From Paenibacillus_S sp043945595 (GTDB taxonomy: Bacteria > Bacillota > Bacilli > Paenibacillales > NBRC-103111), in the NCBI RefSeq assembly GCF_043945595.1, contig NZ_JBIFNP010000002.1:248001-312000 (forward strand): a stretch of 64,000 bases of DNA, read 5' to 3'. The position numbers and the translations under genes are program-made. The notes beneath the pieces were generated by a model. It worked only from the letters and a program-made list of their open reading frames with translations. It searched no databases and was not told the DNA's origin. This document shows positions 46,135 through 55,131 of this stretch, piece by piece. Every line of letters starts with the position of its first letter. Position 1 is the stretch's first letter.

Positions 46135-47438
46135 CCGCCTCCTTCTTCCTGCTGCATGATTTGAAACTGCCGGGTGATCTCCGCCCATACCGCGTCCGGA
46201 TCCGCTCCGTCGGATTCGACGCGGCGCAGGCCGTCGCGGATCAATTGCTCGATGGCCGCATAATCGTAATCATCGTAGCTTGCCTTGTAGCGGAGCGCCG
46301 TGTAGGAATAAATCTGGCCGACCGGCGCGTTATTAAAGAAAGGGTCTTTCACCTGAAGAAACTCCGAAGACGAATAGGATTCCGGCGTTGAAGGAAAATT
46401 GCCGCTCGCGATAAACGTGCCCAGCTGCTGCTGCGGTGCCGTCAGCCAGCGCGCCAGCGCATAGGCCGCCTGCGGGAGCCTGCCCGTTCTCGGCATGGCC
46501 AGATAGGTGCCCGACAGGTTCGACGGCATGCCCGGCGCCCGGGTCAAATCCCATTTGCCCGCCGTAGCCGGGGCATTCTTCTTCATCACGCCGTGAAGCC
46601 AGGACGGCGCGAGAACAAGCGCGAACTTCGCGTGAACCGCCCCTTCCGCCCAAGCGGACGTCTGCGAGGGCAGCCCGGCGCTCAAGCCAAGCCGGTGAAA
46701 GGAAATGGCGCGCTCCCACGCTTCCCGCACCCGCGGGCTCAGACCGTTCTCAGCGGGTGCGGCATATTGGCCGTCGTACTGATTCAAATAGCTGAGGAAC
46801 ACATTCGTAATATTATCGAACAGCACAGCGCCCGTGTTCTGCTTAATAATCCGCCCGATCAGCTCCAGATCGTCCCAATCCTTCAGCATAGCGGCCACCT
46901 CCTCCCGGTCCGACGGGAGACCCGCGTCCTGCAGCACATCCCGCCGGTAAGCGAGCGCGACCGGCCCAATGTCGACCGGCATCGCATACAGGAAGCCGCT
47001 GTCCTTGCTCTCCGCCTGCCTCCACTTCCAGTCCAGGTAATGCACCTTCTCGTCCCCGTATTCGTACAGGTTGTAGAACTGCTGCTGGAACCGTTTCAGC
47101 TGCTTGAGCTGCGATGCCTCCAGCAGCACCAGATCCGGCGCGTCGGCCTTCGTTGCAAAAGCGGACAGCACGCTCGGAACCACGTCATCATATTGAAAGA
47201 TCACCGTCTCCACATCCACCTCGGGATGCTCCGACGCATAGCGCTGCAGGAGCGGCTCCAGGCCGCTCCCGGGCCAGAGCCACACCCGCAAGGCCGCCGA
47301 GGCTTTAGGCGCCCTGTTCAGCCCCGGCATCTCCGGCTCCGGGGAACAGGCACTGAGCAGCAGGCTGAGCAGCGTCAGCAGCAGGCACAGCCGCAGCAGA
47401 CGGAGATGCGGTCGCCGCGCCCGCGGGCCGTAGTGCAT
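46131..47438 (-). CDS. Binding-protein-like lipoprotein within a sensor operon
   Basis: Second sugar-binding-protein homologue, about 435 residues, encoded between a sensor kinase and its response regulator. Lipobox LLSAC follows LCLLLTLLSL. Blocks: LRVWLWPGSGLEPLLQRYASEHPEVDVETVIFQYDDVVPSVLSAFATKADAPDLVLLEASQLKQL, AMPVDIGPVALAYRRDVLQDAGLPSDREE. It resembles the transport binding protein at 43524. Start ATG 47438 is uncertain because no RBS is clear; an upstream ATG at 47702 would add 88 non-protein-like residues. By analogy with AraP of Geobacillus, it probably presents ligand to the kinase. Confidence 0.85.
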   Translation of the reverse strand: MHYGPRARRPHLRLLRLCLLLTLLSLLLSACSPEPEMPGLNRAPKASAALRVWLWPGSGLEPLLQRYASEHPEVDVETVIFQYDDVVPSVLSAFATKADAPDLVLLEASQLKQLKRFQQQFYNLYEYGDEKVHYLDWKWRQAESKDSGFLYAMPVDIGPVALAYRRDVLQDAGLPSDREEVAAMLKDWDDLELIGRIIKQNTGAVLFDNITNVFLSYLNQYDGQYAAPAENGLSPRVREAWERAISFHRLGLSAGLPSQTSAWAEGAVHAKFALVLAPSWLHGVMKKNAPATAGKWDLTRAPGMPSNLSGTYLAMPRTGRLPQAAYALARWLTAPQQQLGTFIASGNFPSTPESYSSSEFLQVKDPFFNNAPVGQIYSYTALRYKASYDDYDYAAIEQLIRDGLRRVESDGADPDAVWAEITRQFQIMQQEEGGG

Positions 47439-47688
47439 CACACTGCAGCCGAGCGGCCTGCGCAGACTGTCTCGCCGCACCCGCTGCCATGTCCGCTGCG
47501 GCCGCCGCACGCAGACTGACTGCTGGCCCCGTCCCCTCACATGGATTGATCGTGTGCTTTGCCGCCGCTGCAGACTGTGATCCGTGCATTGCCGCCATTG
47601 CCGACAGTGCTCCGCACCTATGCGTCCTACTGAAAAGTAAACGCATTCAATCAAAGCAAACCAATACTCCTGTCCGATGTTAGTAAGC

Positions 47689-49579
47689 TTACGCAGCGCC
47701 ATCCTCCCCTTCCCCGCCCAAACGAAGCGTCTTGTCCTCCAGCTCCCGCCATGGGAGCGACAGCACTACCTTCAGCCCGCCAAGCGGGCTCGGGAGCAGC
47801 CGAATGCCATGCCCGGCGCCGAAGAACGCCTGCAGCTGCTTGTGCAGATTGCTCAGGCCGATCCCGCTGCCTTTTTTCTCGAAGCCCCGATCGTTATGAA
47901 TCGACGCTTCCAATAAACGCAGCTCTGCAAGCGGAAGGCCGACCCCGTTATCCTCTACCGAGCAGAGGATGCTGTCCCCCTGCCTCCCGATGCAGACCCG
48001 GATTTGCCAGTCCCCCTCCGCTTTACGCTCCAAGCCATGATGGAACGCATTCTCGACCAGCGGCTGCAGCACAAGACGAATGACGCGCTGCTGCTCCAGC
48101 CCTTCCTCCACGTCGATGCTTACACTGAACTTGTCGCCGTACCGCGCGCGCTGCAGCAGCAAATACCGGTTCAGCTGCGCCAAATCCTCTCCCAGCGTCA
48201 CCAGATCCGTAGACGGATGGACGCTGTAATGGAGCAGATCGCTGAGCGCGAGTGTCATCTCCTGCGCCTTCTCCGGCCGCTCGTCCTCAATCGTCCAGTA
48301 GATCAGATGGAGCGAGTTGTACAGAAAATGCGGCCGGAACTGAACCTTCAGCGCCACCAGCTCCGCCCGCTGCGCGCTGATCTGCTGCTCTGAGAGCCGC
48401 TGCACCACTTCCTCGAGTTCCTGCACCATCGCGTTGTAGTTGGAGTAAAGCTGGACGATTTCCCGGCTGGCAAAAGGCTTATCGAACGGCTGGATGCCCG
48501 CCTTGCGAATCCGGTTCATCCCCTCGGCCAACTGACGTACCGGCTTCGTCAGCGTCCAGGTGAAGTACGCCACCAGGGCCAAAGCAATGGCGATGCCCGC
48601 TCCCATCGTCAGCAGCGCATGCGCCCACATCTGCGACGCATCGCTGAATACGGCTTCCGGCGTAAAGTAAGCGATAGTCGTCCACCCGCTGTAATTGGAC
48701 TTCGCATAGGCCACCAGCATCCGCTTCCGGTCCTCGCGCGTCGTCCATTCGAAGAACGGCTGGGCGTTGCCGCCGAATTTGGCGAACAAACCTTGGTCCG
48801 CCGCAGTCCCGATTTCGCGGGGCTCCGTCGAATAGACAATGTTGCCGATTGAATCCATCACCTGCACCTTTCGTTCGATCCTCTGTCCGGTCTCGCCGAT
48901 CAGCCGGCTGATTTTCTCCACCGGAAATACGACGAACTCTTCCCCCAATGAGGTCAGTCGGCGAGGATCCTTCAGCTTGCGTCCTCCGATGATCGCAGGG
49001 ATTTCCCCATCCCGCCAAGCCGGGCCGTATACCCAGAGCATATGGCCGTCCAGCTCCTCCATTTTCGCATGCCACGTCACCGCACTGACGTCGTCCGCCT
49101 GTCTCCAGAACAGCTGCAGCGATTCGTTCGAAGCATAGGCATGACCCTCACGGTCGAATAAATGAATCAGCATATCTCCAGCGATATAGCGGACTTTTTC
49201 CGCCAAATACCGGTCTAAATCCGTATCCGCTGGTCTCTCCGTCTTTGGAGGCGGTTCGATGCAACGCTTTCAGCACCTTCTCATCGAAGGCGATCATTTG
49301 GGAGGCTTGATCGTACTGCCGCAGCAGCACATCGATTTTGGCGGACAGCTGGTCGACCGACTCCTGCGTATAGTCTGCCGTACGGTTTAACGCAATCCGG
49401 GACGTTTGGCGGTAATTGAACCAGTTGGTCAATGCAATGGCCAAAGCGGCAATCAGAAACATCCCGGCCAATAACTGTATAAATATGGGGATCGGTTTAC
49501 GCCTTCGCAGCCGATTCACCTCGCCTTCACGGTTATTCATCTTCTGACAGGCTGCTTCCTTAATTCTACCTAAGGGCAA
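47689..49579 (-). CDS. YesM-type sensor histidine kinase (frameshift near the N-terminus)
   Basis: Membrane kinase of about 630 residues. TTG start at 49579 is set by AGGAGGGAG. TM1 IFIQLLAGMFLIAALAIAL, sensor domain, TM2 LLTMGAGIAIALALVAYFTWTL, HAMP (LTKPVRQLAEGMNRIRKAG), phosphoacceptor box VQFRPHFLYNSLHLIYW, N box LVENAFHHGLE, G box SVEDNGVGLP. The frame breaks at 49227-49228; one base less joins RTASKDGETS to DTDLDRYLAEKVRYIAG. Downstream are the binding-protein-like lipoprotein and the YesN regulator, so the three form a sensing unit for the CUT1 importer. Confidence 0.88.
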
Positions 49580-49744
49580 TTTCTCCCTCCTAGATCATGG
49601 AAAATATACCCTCGGAACTAAGAAAACTGGGATTTTTCGACAGTATTCCCACGGCAACGACAAAACGACGCTGTCCGTTCGACACGCGTCTGGTAAACCG
49701 TCCTTCTCTTGTGCTACCATTTCGATAGGATGGGAGGGGCCAAT

Positions 49745-50479
49745 TTGACCATGAACTTGAACATGAACAAAACGAAGATCCTGATTATTGAAGATGAAGA
49801 AGCAATCTCCGACTTGCTTGCCTACGGATTGAACAAGGAGGGCTTTGTAACGGCTACTGCACGGACGGGAGCTGAGGGGCTGCGGCAGGTCGAGCTTTTC
49901 GAGCCCGATCTGCTGCTTCTCGACTGGATGCTGCCGGACATGAGCGGTCTGGACATTTGCAAAAAGGTAACCGCCTCCCATAACCTGCCGCTGATTCTCC
50001 TTACGGCCAAATCGGACATTACCGATAAGATCCTCGGCCTGGAATTCGGAGCGGACGATTATATGACCAAGCCCTTCGATGTCCGGGAGGTCGTTGCACG
50101 CATTCGGACCATTCTCCGAAGAGTGGCTTCAGCCGACCGGGTTCCCGATTCGACCGGCTCGGCGGAGGATTGCATCCGGCTTCACCATCTCGAAATTAAC
50201 AAGAGCGAGCGGACGGTTGTAAACCGTCACCGTCATGAACTTATCGAGCTGACCCCCAAGGAGTTCGATCTTCTGCTTACCCTGATCCGCCACCAAGGCA
50301 AAGTATTTACCCGGCCGGAGCTGCTCGACTTTGTCTGGGGCTATGAATATGCCGGAGATACGCGGACGGTGGATATCCATATCCAGCGGCTGCGCAAAAA
50401 GCTGGACGCGGGCGAGCTGATTTCCACCGTGTTCGGCGTAGGCTACAAATTTGAGAAAACGGCGGATTCCCGTTCATGA
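49745..50479 (+). CDS. OmpR/PhoB-family response regulator
   Basis: Response regulator of about 244 residues. Receiver: ILIIEDEEAIS, LLLLDWMLPDMSG (phosphoacceptor), LTAKSDITDKILGLEFGADDYMTKPFD (Lys). Winged helix: IELTPKEFDLLLTLIRHQGKVFTRPELLDFVWGYEYAGDTRTVDIHIQRLRKKL. TTG 49745 sits 7 bases after GGGAGG; ATG 49751 is an alternative. The kinase start overlaps its stop by four bases. It is related to the regulator at 4938 in domain layout but not a recent copy. Confidence 0.9.
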   Translation: MTMNLNMNKTKILIIEDEEAISDLLAYGLNKEGFVTATARTGAEGLRQVELFEPDLLLLDWMLPDMSGLDICKKVTASHNLPLILLTAKSDITDKILGLEFGADDYMTKPFDVREVVARIRTILRRVASADRVPDSTGSAEDCIRLHHLEINKSERTVVNRHRHELIELTPKEFDLLLTLIRHQGKVFTRPELLDFVWGYEYAGDTRTVDIHIQRLRKKLDAGELISTVFGVGYKFEKTADSRS

Positions 50480-51945
50480 CCGCAACCATTAAAATCAAAT
50501 TTTTCATCGGTTTTTTCGTCATCTTTGCCGTTTCCCTGCTGGCATTGAATCATGTTATCGTGCAGATCATCGAAAGCAGCCACGAGAAGATCATGACCCG
50601 CGATCTTATCGACCTGAAGAATAACAGCAGCGTCTATGTGAAGCAGACGTTTATGATCAACCATTACAGCAGCGATGAAATTTATTTCGGACAAATGGCC
50701 AAGGACATGGTTGAAGAGCTTCGTCGCGTCAGTTCAAGCGATGTGGGCGCATACTCTGTTGACGGGAAGCAGCTGTACTCCTCCAACGAGGCCAAGTTTG
50801 CTTCCGCCGCGGCGGACGACCTGGAGCATGCCAAGAACGGGCAGACGGCCTACACGATCCGTTACTCCGAACGTACGGCAGAGGTCTTTTATGCATACCC
50901 GGTCGTGATTGACGGCAAAAAGGTCGGCATTTTGCGCTTCGTTAAGGACTTTTCCCTGCTGTACGAGCAGAGCCGGCGCATTCTTGATTTTATTTATTAC
51001 GCGACCTTGGCCGTATTTGCCGCTGCGTTCGTCTTCTCCTATTTGCTGTCCCGCCATATTACCATTCCGGTTGTCCGTTTAACCCAAGCCACCTCGGAGG
51101 TGACGCAGGGCAATCTCGAGATCCGGGTCAACCTTCGCAGGAAAGATGAAATCGGCAAGCTTGCGGAAAATTTCAGCCGCATGCTGGACAAAATCAAGTC
51201 GCAGATTCAAAAGATCGAACGGGATCGGGACCGGCTCGAAGAGCTGAACCGGCACCGTAAGCAGTTTTACGACCGCGTGACCCATGAACTCAAAACGCCG
51301 CTAACCGCCATTATGGGGTATGCCCGAATGATCCGGGATAACGGTCAGGGCGACGAAGTCTTTTTTAACAAAGGAATGGGCCATATTATCGATGAGAGCA
51401 CCCGGCTCCAGGAGATGGTTATCAGGCTGCTGGAGCTCTCCGAGGAGAGCGGCGGCGGCCGGGAAGATTTCGAACCGGTCGAAACGGGGCAGATGCTGCA
51501 GGAAGTGTGCGATGCCATGAAATTCAAAGCCGAAAGATACGGCAAGACGATACAATGTACGTCCGAGGCCGGCTTGTGGGTTGAGGGGCAGGCGCAGAGA
51601 CTGCGGCAGCTATGTATTAATCTGCTAGATAATGCGGTCAAATACGGGGATTCGCGTACCGCGATTATCGTCGAGGCCCGGGCCGTTCCCGAAGGCCGTG
51701 TGCAATGGACCCTGAGCAACCAGGCGGACGATCTGTCTCCCGGCGAAATCGAGCGTTTATTTGAGCCTTACTCCCGCGTGGGCCGCGGCATGACCGGAGA
51801 GCCGGGAAGCCGGGGGCTTGGATTGAGCATCTGCCAAGCGATCGTCGACGAGCATCAAGGCTCCATCCGCATCTCCAGTACTCAGCGGACTTTTACGGTA
51901 TGTATTCAGCTGCCTTTGGCGGACAAAGCGAGGGATTTGTTATGA
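50476..51945 (+). CDS. Sensor histidine kinase
   Basis: Kinase of 489 residues, frame intact. TM1 KFFIGFFVIFAVSLLALNHVIV, extracytoplasmic sensor (residues about 35-165), TM2 IYYATLAVFAAAFVFSYLLS, HAMP (HITIPVVRLTQATSEVTQGNLEIRV), phosphoacceptor THELKTPLTAIMGYARMI (about 275), N box INLLDNAVKYGD, then GEIERLFEPYSRVGRG and GSRGLGLSICQAIV. ATG 50476 is coupled to the regulator by ATGA. It overlaps the next lipoprotein gene in the same way, so the three proteins are made together. Confidence 0.93.
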   Translation: MTATIKIKFFIGFFVIFAVSLLALNHVIVQIIESSHEKIMTRDLIDLKNNSSVYVKQTFMINHYSSDEIYFGQMAKDMVEELRRVSSSDVGAYSVDGKQLYSSNEAKFASAAADDLEHAKNGQTAYTIRYSERTAEVFYAYPVVIDGKKVGILRFVKDFSLLYEQSRRILDFIYYATLAVFAAAFVFSYLLSRHITIPVVRLTQATSEVTQGNLEIRVNLRRKDEIGKLAENFSRMLDKIKSQIQKIERDRDRLEELNRHRKQFYDRVTHELKTPLTAIMGYARMIRDNGQGDEVFFNKGMGHIIDESTRLQEMVIRLLELSEESGGGREDFEPVETGQMLQEVCDAMKFKAERYGKTIQCTSEAGLWVEGQAQRLRQLCINLLDNAVKYGDSRTAIIVEARAVPEGRVQWTLSNQADDLSPGEIERLFEPYSRVGRGMTGEPGSRGLGLSICQAIVDEHQGSIRISSTQRTFTVCIQLPLADKARDLL

Positions 51946-53064
51946 GCCATAACCGCATAAAGCCGCTGCTTGTCGTGTCCTTCCTCCTGCTCGCCTTTAC
52001 GCTAAGCGGGTGCGGCACCGGTCTGACGCCAAGGACGGTCGTCATTCCCGACACCGAAGCGGATTCGGGCCCGGCGCTGCAGGGTGATTTTCAAATCGAG
52101 AAAATATACAAGCTGACCGATAACGACCTTGGATATGCACGGATTTGGGGCTGGATCGATCAGGACGAGCTGCTTGGCGAAGCGCCAAGACCTGACCGGT
52201 CGAACGAGATTGAGCGCATCGACTATCGCAATAATGCGCATACGACGATAAAGGGATGGAATGAAGCGGCAGAGGTGATCGGCTTTTCCCCTGACGGCCG
52301 TTTCGCGGCCTCGTCTGATTATACCGGCGGCGTCGAGCGGATCCGCCTGTTTCAGCTGACGGACGGACAGGAGCTGCCGCTGGGCGGGTCGGCTTCTGGC
52401 CGGATGAGAATCACCCCGCTAGCCTGGTCAAGCAGCGGCCGCTATCTTGCCTATGGAGAAGGAACGCGCGCTTCTTCAGCGGGTAATACGCTGACCGTTT
52501 ACGATACCCAAAGTCTGTCCTCCCGCTCTTACGCGCTGCCTGCAGGAAAAGTGTCCTCAATCCGAATTTCCAACGAAGGCTCCGGCGTTCTGCTCGCAGC
52601 TCAAACCGCAAGCCAGTTCATCCTGAGCTACGGACGGCTTGAAGGAGACAGCTGGAACAGCCTTTTCGAGCACAGCCTGAAAATCGATGGCAGCTTCGAT
52701 TTCATCAATGAAGATCAAATCCTGCTCACAGGGCAGAATGGAGCGCTGCTCGGCTTCGACCGGCGCAATGCAACGACAACCGTGCTGGCGGAGCAGGCCG
52801 GAGCCTTCCGGCTTTCACCGGACCGCAGCTATATCGCTTTTACGAAGTGACCGGGAAACCGTCTACGCGGCCAAGCTGCAGGGAAACAACCTGTTGAACG
52901 AAAAAGCTCTCTATCAAGGGGCCGATCCCGCCCAGATGGAGTGGAGCCCGGACGGCAAAAAATTACTGATCAACGGCTGGAAGCCGTACGAATCCCGTCC
53001 GATGCCATCGGTTCTCTCTCCTTCAGAGAGATCGCCCTTGATCATCGAGCTGAAGTCAGGCTGA
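51942..53064 (+). CDS. Beta-propeller-like lipoprotein with a two-component system (frameshift at GGACC)
   Basis: Extracytoplasmic lipoprotein of about 373 residues. Lipobox LSGC after LLVVSFLLLAFT. The body has TolB/WD-like repeats with FSPDGRFAASSD, WSSSGRYLAYGEG, LSPDRSYIAFTK and WSPDGKKLLING, so a beta-propeller is likely. At 52847-52852 the sequence reads GTGACC; the simplest repair, GGACC, turns the stop after AFTK into KDRETVYAAKLQGNN and extends the protein to 53064. ATG 51942 overlaps the kinase stop. It may help the kinase sense the envelope, as accessory lipoproteins of other Bacillus kinases do. Confidence 0.82.
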
Positions 53065-53212
53065 AACGGATTGCGAAGCAGCCCGGGTCCCTTTCGAAGG
53101 CGCATGTTCAAGATTAGATACACTTTGTTTACAACTTAGAGACGTCCCGGATACATCCTTCCCTTATAAATAAGCAGTAGGCGAAACCACAACCAAGGAA
53201 AGGGATGTATTT

Positions 53213-53794
53213 ATGAAAAAAACGATGATCCTCCTGGCAGGTCTCACCCTGTCTCTAACATTAGCCGCTTGCAGCGACAATACTGCCGGCTCTGCTGTCA
53301 GCTCGAACAGCGGGAGCGGAGGGAGTGGTGCGAGTGGTGGGGTACAGTCGACCTCCGAGTCGTCAACGACGACGTCAGATACAGCGGGGACAGCGGCAGG
53401 CTCCTCAACGGAAGGCGAAGCGAAAACGCAGGATACGACAGCCGGAGCAGAAACGCAAACGGCTGCGGATGCCGGTTCCGCTCAGACCGACACCACCGCT
53501 GCCCAAGCCAGTTCGCCGTCTGACGTCACACCGCCGCCCGCGGCATCGCGGGAGAGCGCAGCGGCTCAAGCTCAAGCGGCCGCCGAGCGTTCCGCCGTCT
53601 CTGAGCCCCGGCCTGCCGCAGAGCTGCGGGCTGTTCCCGAGCAGCGCTCCGCTCTCCAGCCTTCCTCTGATCGGGCTGCAGCCGCTCAAGCGGCCGCCGA
53701 ACGCTCTGCCAGAACCGCGCCCCAAGCGGTTTCCCCCGCTGAACCATCCAGACCCGTGCCCGTTCCGGAGCGCGCCGACGCAGTCTCGCAATAA
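53213..53794 (+). CDS. Ala/Ser/Thr/Pro-rich lipoprotein of low complexity
   Basis: Lipoprotein of 193 residues: signal peptide ILLAGLTLSLTLAAC with the lipobox cysteine near residue 20. The mature part is almost entirely Ser, Thr, Ala, Gly, Gln and Pro, with two related blocks (AQAQAAAERSAVSEPRPAAE and AAAQAAAERSARTAPQAVSP). Such sequence is extended and often spans the cell wall. RBS AAAGGGA, ATG start. It follows the beta-propeller lipoprotein but with its own 148 bp gap and an excellent terminator behind. Function unknown. Confidence 0.8.
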   Translation: MKKTMILLAGLTLSLTLAACSDNTAGSAVSSNSGSGGSGASGGVQSTSESSTTTSDTAGTAAGSSTEGEAKTQDTTAGAETQTAADAGSAQTDTTAAQASSPSDVTPPPAASRESAAAQAQAAAERSAVSEPRPAAELRAVPEQRSALQPSSDRAAAAQAAAERSARTAPQAVSPAEPSRPVPVPERADAVSQ

Positions 53795-53811
53795 TCTATA
53801 CCTCTCATTAA

Positions 53812-53857
53812 ACGCAAGAAAAGCCGCCATCCCTAGGGACAGCGGCTTTTCTTGCGT
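53812..53857. terminator. 16 bp perfect-stem terminator
   Basis: ACGCAAGAAAAGCCGC (53812-53827) is exactly complementary to GCGGCTTTTCTTGCGT (53842-53857). The stem is long and the downstream half contains CTTTTCTT. It ends the two-component/lipoprotein region. Confidence 0.8.
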
Positions 53858-54138
53858 ATGGCAGCGCTCTGCGTGACAGACGCGCGTTTACGGTTTAGGG
53901 GCGAAGGCCCGTCGAACGAAGCCTTCCGCGCCTCCTGTTTATGCTCTACCCGTACATGCATGCTCTATCATCCATGCATGCCTGATCGCTTTAACTTACT
54001 CGCCGGAAACCGGCTTTCTCGTTCGATGCCCCGCGCGCTCAAATCCCAAGCGCGCGTTGCAGCACTTCGCAGCGGCCGATCGTCGAACCCGCGGGTACGG
54101 AGGCCGGCCTGCTCACGGCGGTCCTAGCGGCTTAAGAC
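53858..54138. other. 281 bp intergenic region
   Basis: No gene supported. CATGCATGC occurs at 53955 and 53973, and GCCGG/CCGGC form a small hairpin near 54002. Neither can be tied to a function. I see no T-run terminator for the minus-strand operon ending at 54139. Confidence 0.4.
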
Positions 54139-55131
54139 TTAGCGCTTCGGCGCCAGCTCGATCGCCTGACGCAGCGCTTCCTTCATGCTCTGCTCGTCGG
54201 CAATCCCTTTGCCGGCGATGTCGAAAGCCGTACCGTGGTCTACACTGGTGCGGATGATCGGCAAGCCTACGGTGATATTCACGCCGGCTTCCAGGCCCAG
54301 CACCTTGATCGGCCCGTGGCCCTGGTCGTGATACATCGCGACTACGATGTCAAAGTCGCCCCGCGTAGCGCGGAAGAACAAGGTATCTGCAGGCAGCGGG
54401 CCGACCGCTTGAATGCCTTCGGCTTGGGCGCGCTGAACGCCTGGAATGACTTTCTCTTCCTCTTCGCCGTAGCCGAACAGGCCGTTCTCGCCCGCATGCG
54501 GATTGATGCCGCATACCGCAATTTTCGGAGCGGCGTAGCCCGCTTTTTGCAGCGTTTCGTGAGCCAGGCGGATTACCTTATATACCCGGTCCGGGTTAAT
54601 CTGCTTCACGGCGTCGATGATGCCGACATGCGTCGTGACGTGAATGACCTTCAGCTTAGGCGCGGACAGCATCATGGAATAATCTTTCGTGCCGGTCAGC
54701 TCCGCCAAAATTTCCGTATGGCCCGGGTAAATATGGCCGCCCTTGTGAAGCGCCTCTTTATTCAGAGGAGCCGTGCAGATCGCGTCAATCGCCCCTTGGT
54801 TGGCCAGCTCGATAGCCTGCTTCAAATACATAAAAGCGGCATGGCCCGCCTCCGCACTGACAGCTCCGAACGGAAGATCCGCCGGCAGCAGATTCAAATC
54901 CAGACAGTCCACAACACCGTGCTCGAACTTGGCTTCCTTCACCGATGCAATGCTTCTTACCTGCAGCTTATCGCCGACGATTTTCGCCGCTCTCTCCAGC
55001 AGCTTTGCGTCTCCGATGACGAAAGGCCGGCTTTGCTCATACATTGCCGCATCGTCCAGCGCCTTCATAATAATTTCGGGCCCTACCCCTGCGCCGTCAC
55101 CCATCGTAATGCCAATAATCGGTTTACTCAT
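54139..55131 (-). CDS. pdxA2: PdxA2-type 4-phospho-D-threonate (or erythronate) dehydrogenase
   Basis: NAD-dependent dehydrogenase of the PdxA family, 330 residues. Metal- and substrate-binding motifs: GITMGDGAGVGPEII (start), CTAPLNKEALHKGGHIYPGHTEILAELTG with the conserved His, HVTTHVGIIDAV, GINPHAGENGLFGYGEEEEKVIPG and AMYHDQGHGPIKVLGLEAGVNITVGLP. Here it lies directly after a DUF1537 sugar-acid kinase with 8 bp overlap, the arrangement shown for D-threonate and D-erythronate use, where it oxidises and decarboxylates the 4-phosphate to dihydroxyacetone phosphate. Vitamin B6 synthesis by PdxA is the alternative but the context argues against it. Confidence 0.92.
   Translation of the reverse strand: MSKPIIGITMGDGAGVGPEIIMKALDDAAMYEQSRPFVIGDAKLLERAAKIVGDKLQVRSIASVKEAKFEHGVVDCLDLNLLPADLPFGAVSAEAGHAAFMYLKQAIELANQGAIDAICTAPLNKEALHKGGHIYPGHTEILAELTGTKDYSMMLSAPKLKVIHVTTHVGIIDAVKQINPDRVYKVIRLAHETLQKAGYAAPKIAVCGINPHAGENGLFGYGEEEEKVIPGVQRAQAEGIQAVGPLPADTLFFRATRGDFDIVVAMYHDQGHGPIKVLGLEAGVNITVGLPIIRTSVDHGTAFDIAGKGIADEQSMKEALRQAIELAPKR

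Noticed and set aside
47439..47702. N-terminal extension of the lipoprotein to ATG 47702
   Set aside because: The extra 88 residues are Arg/Cys-rich and unlike protein, and they would precede a normal lipoprotein signal peptide.
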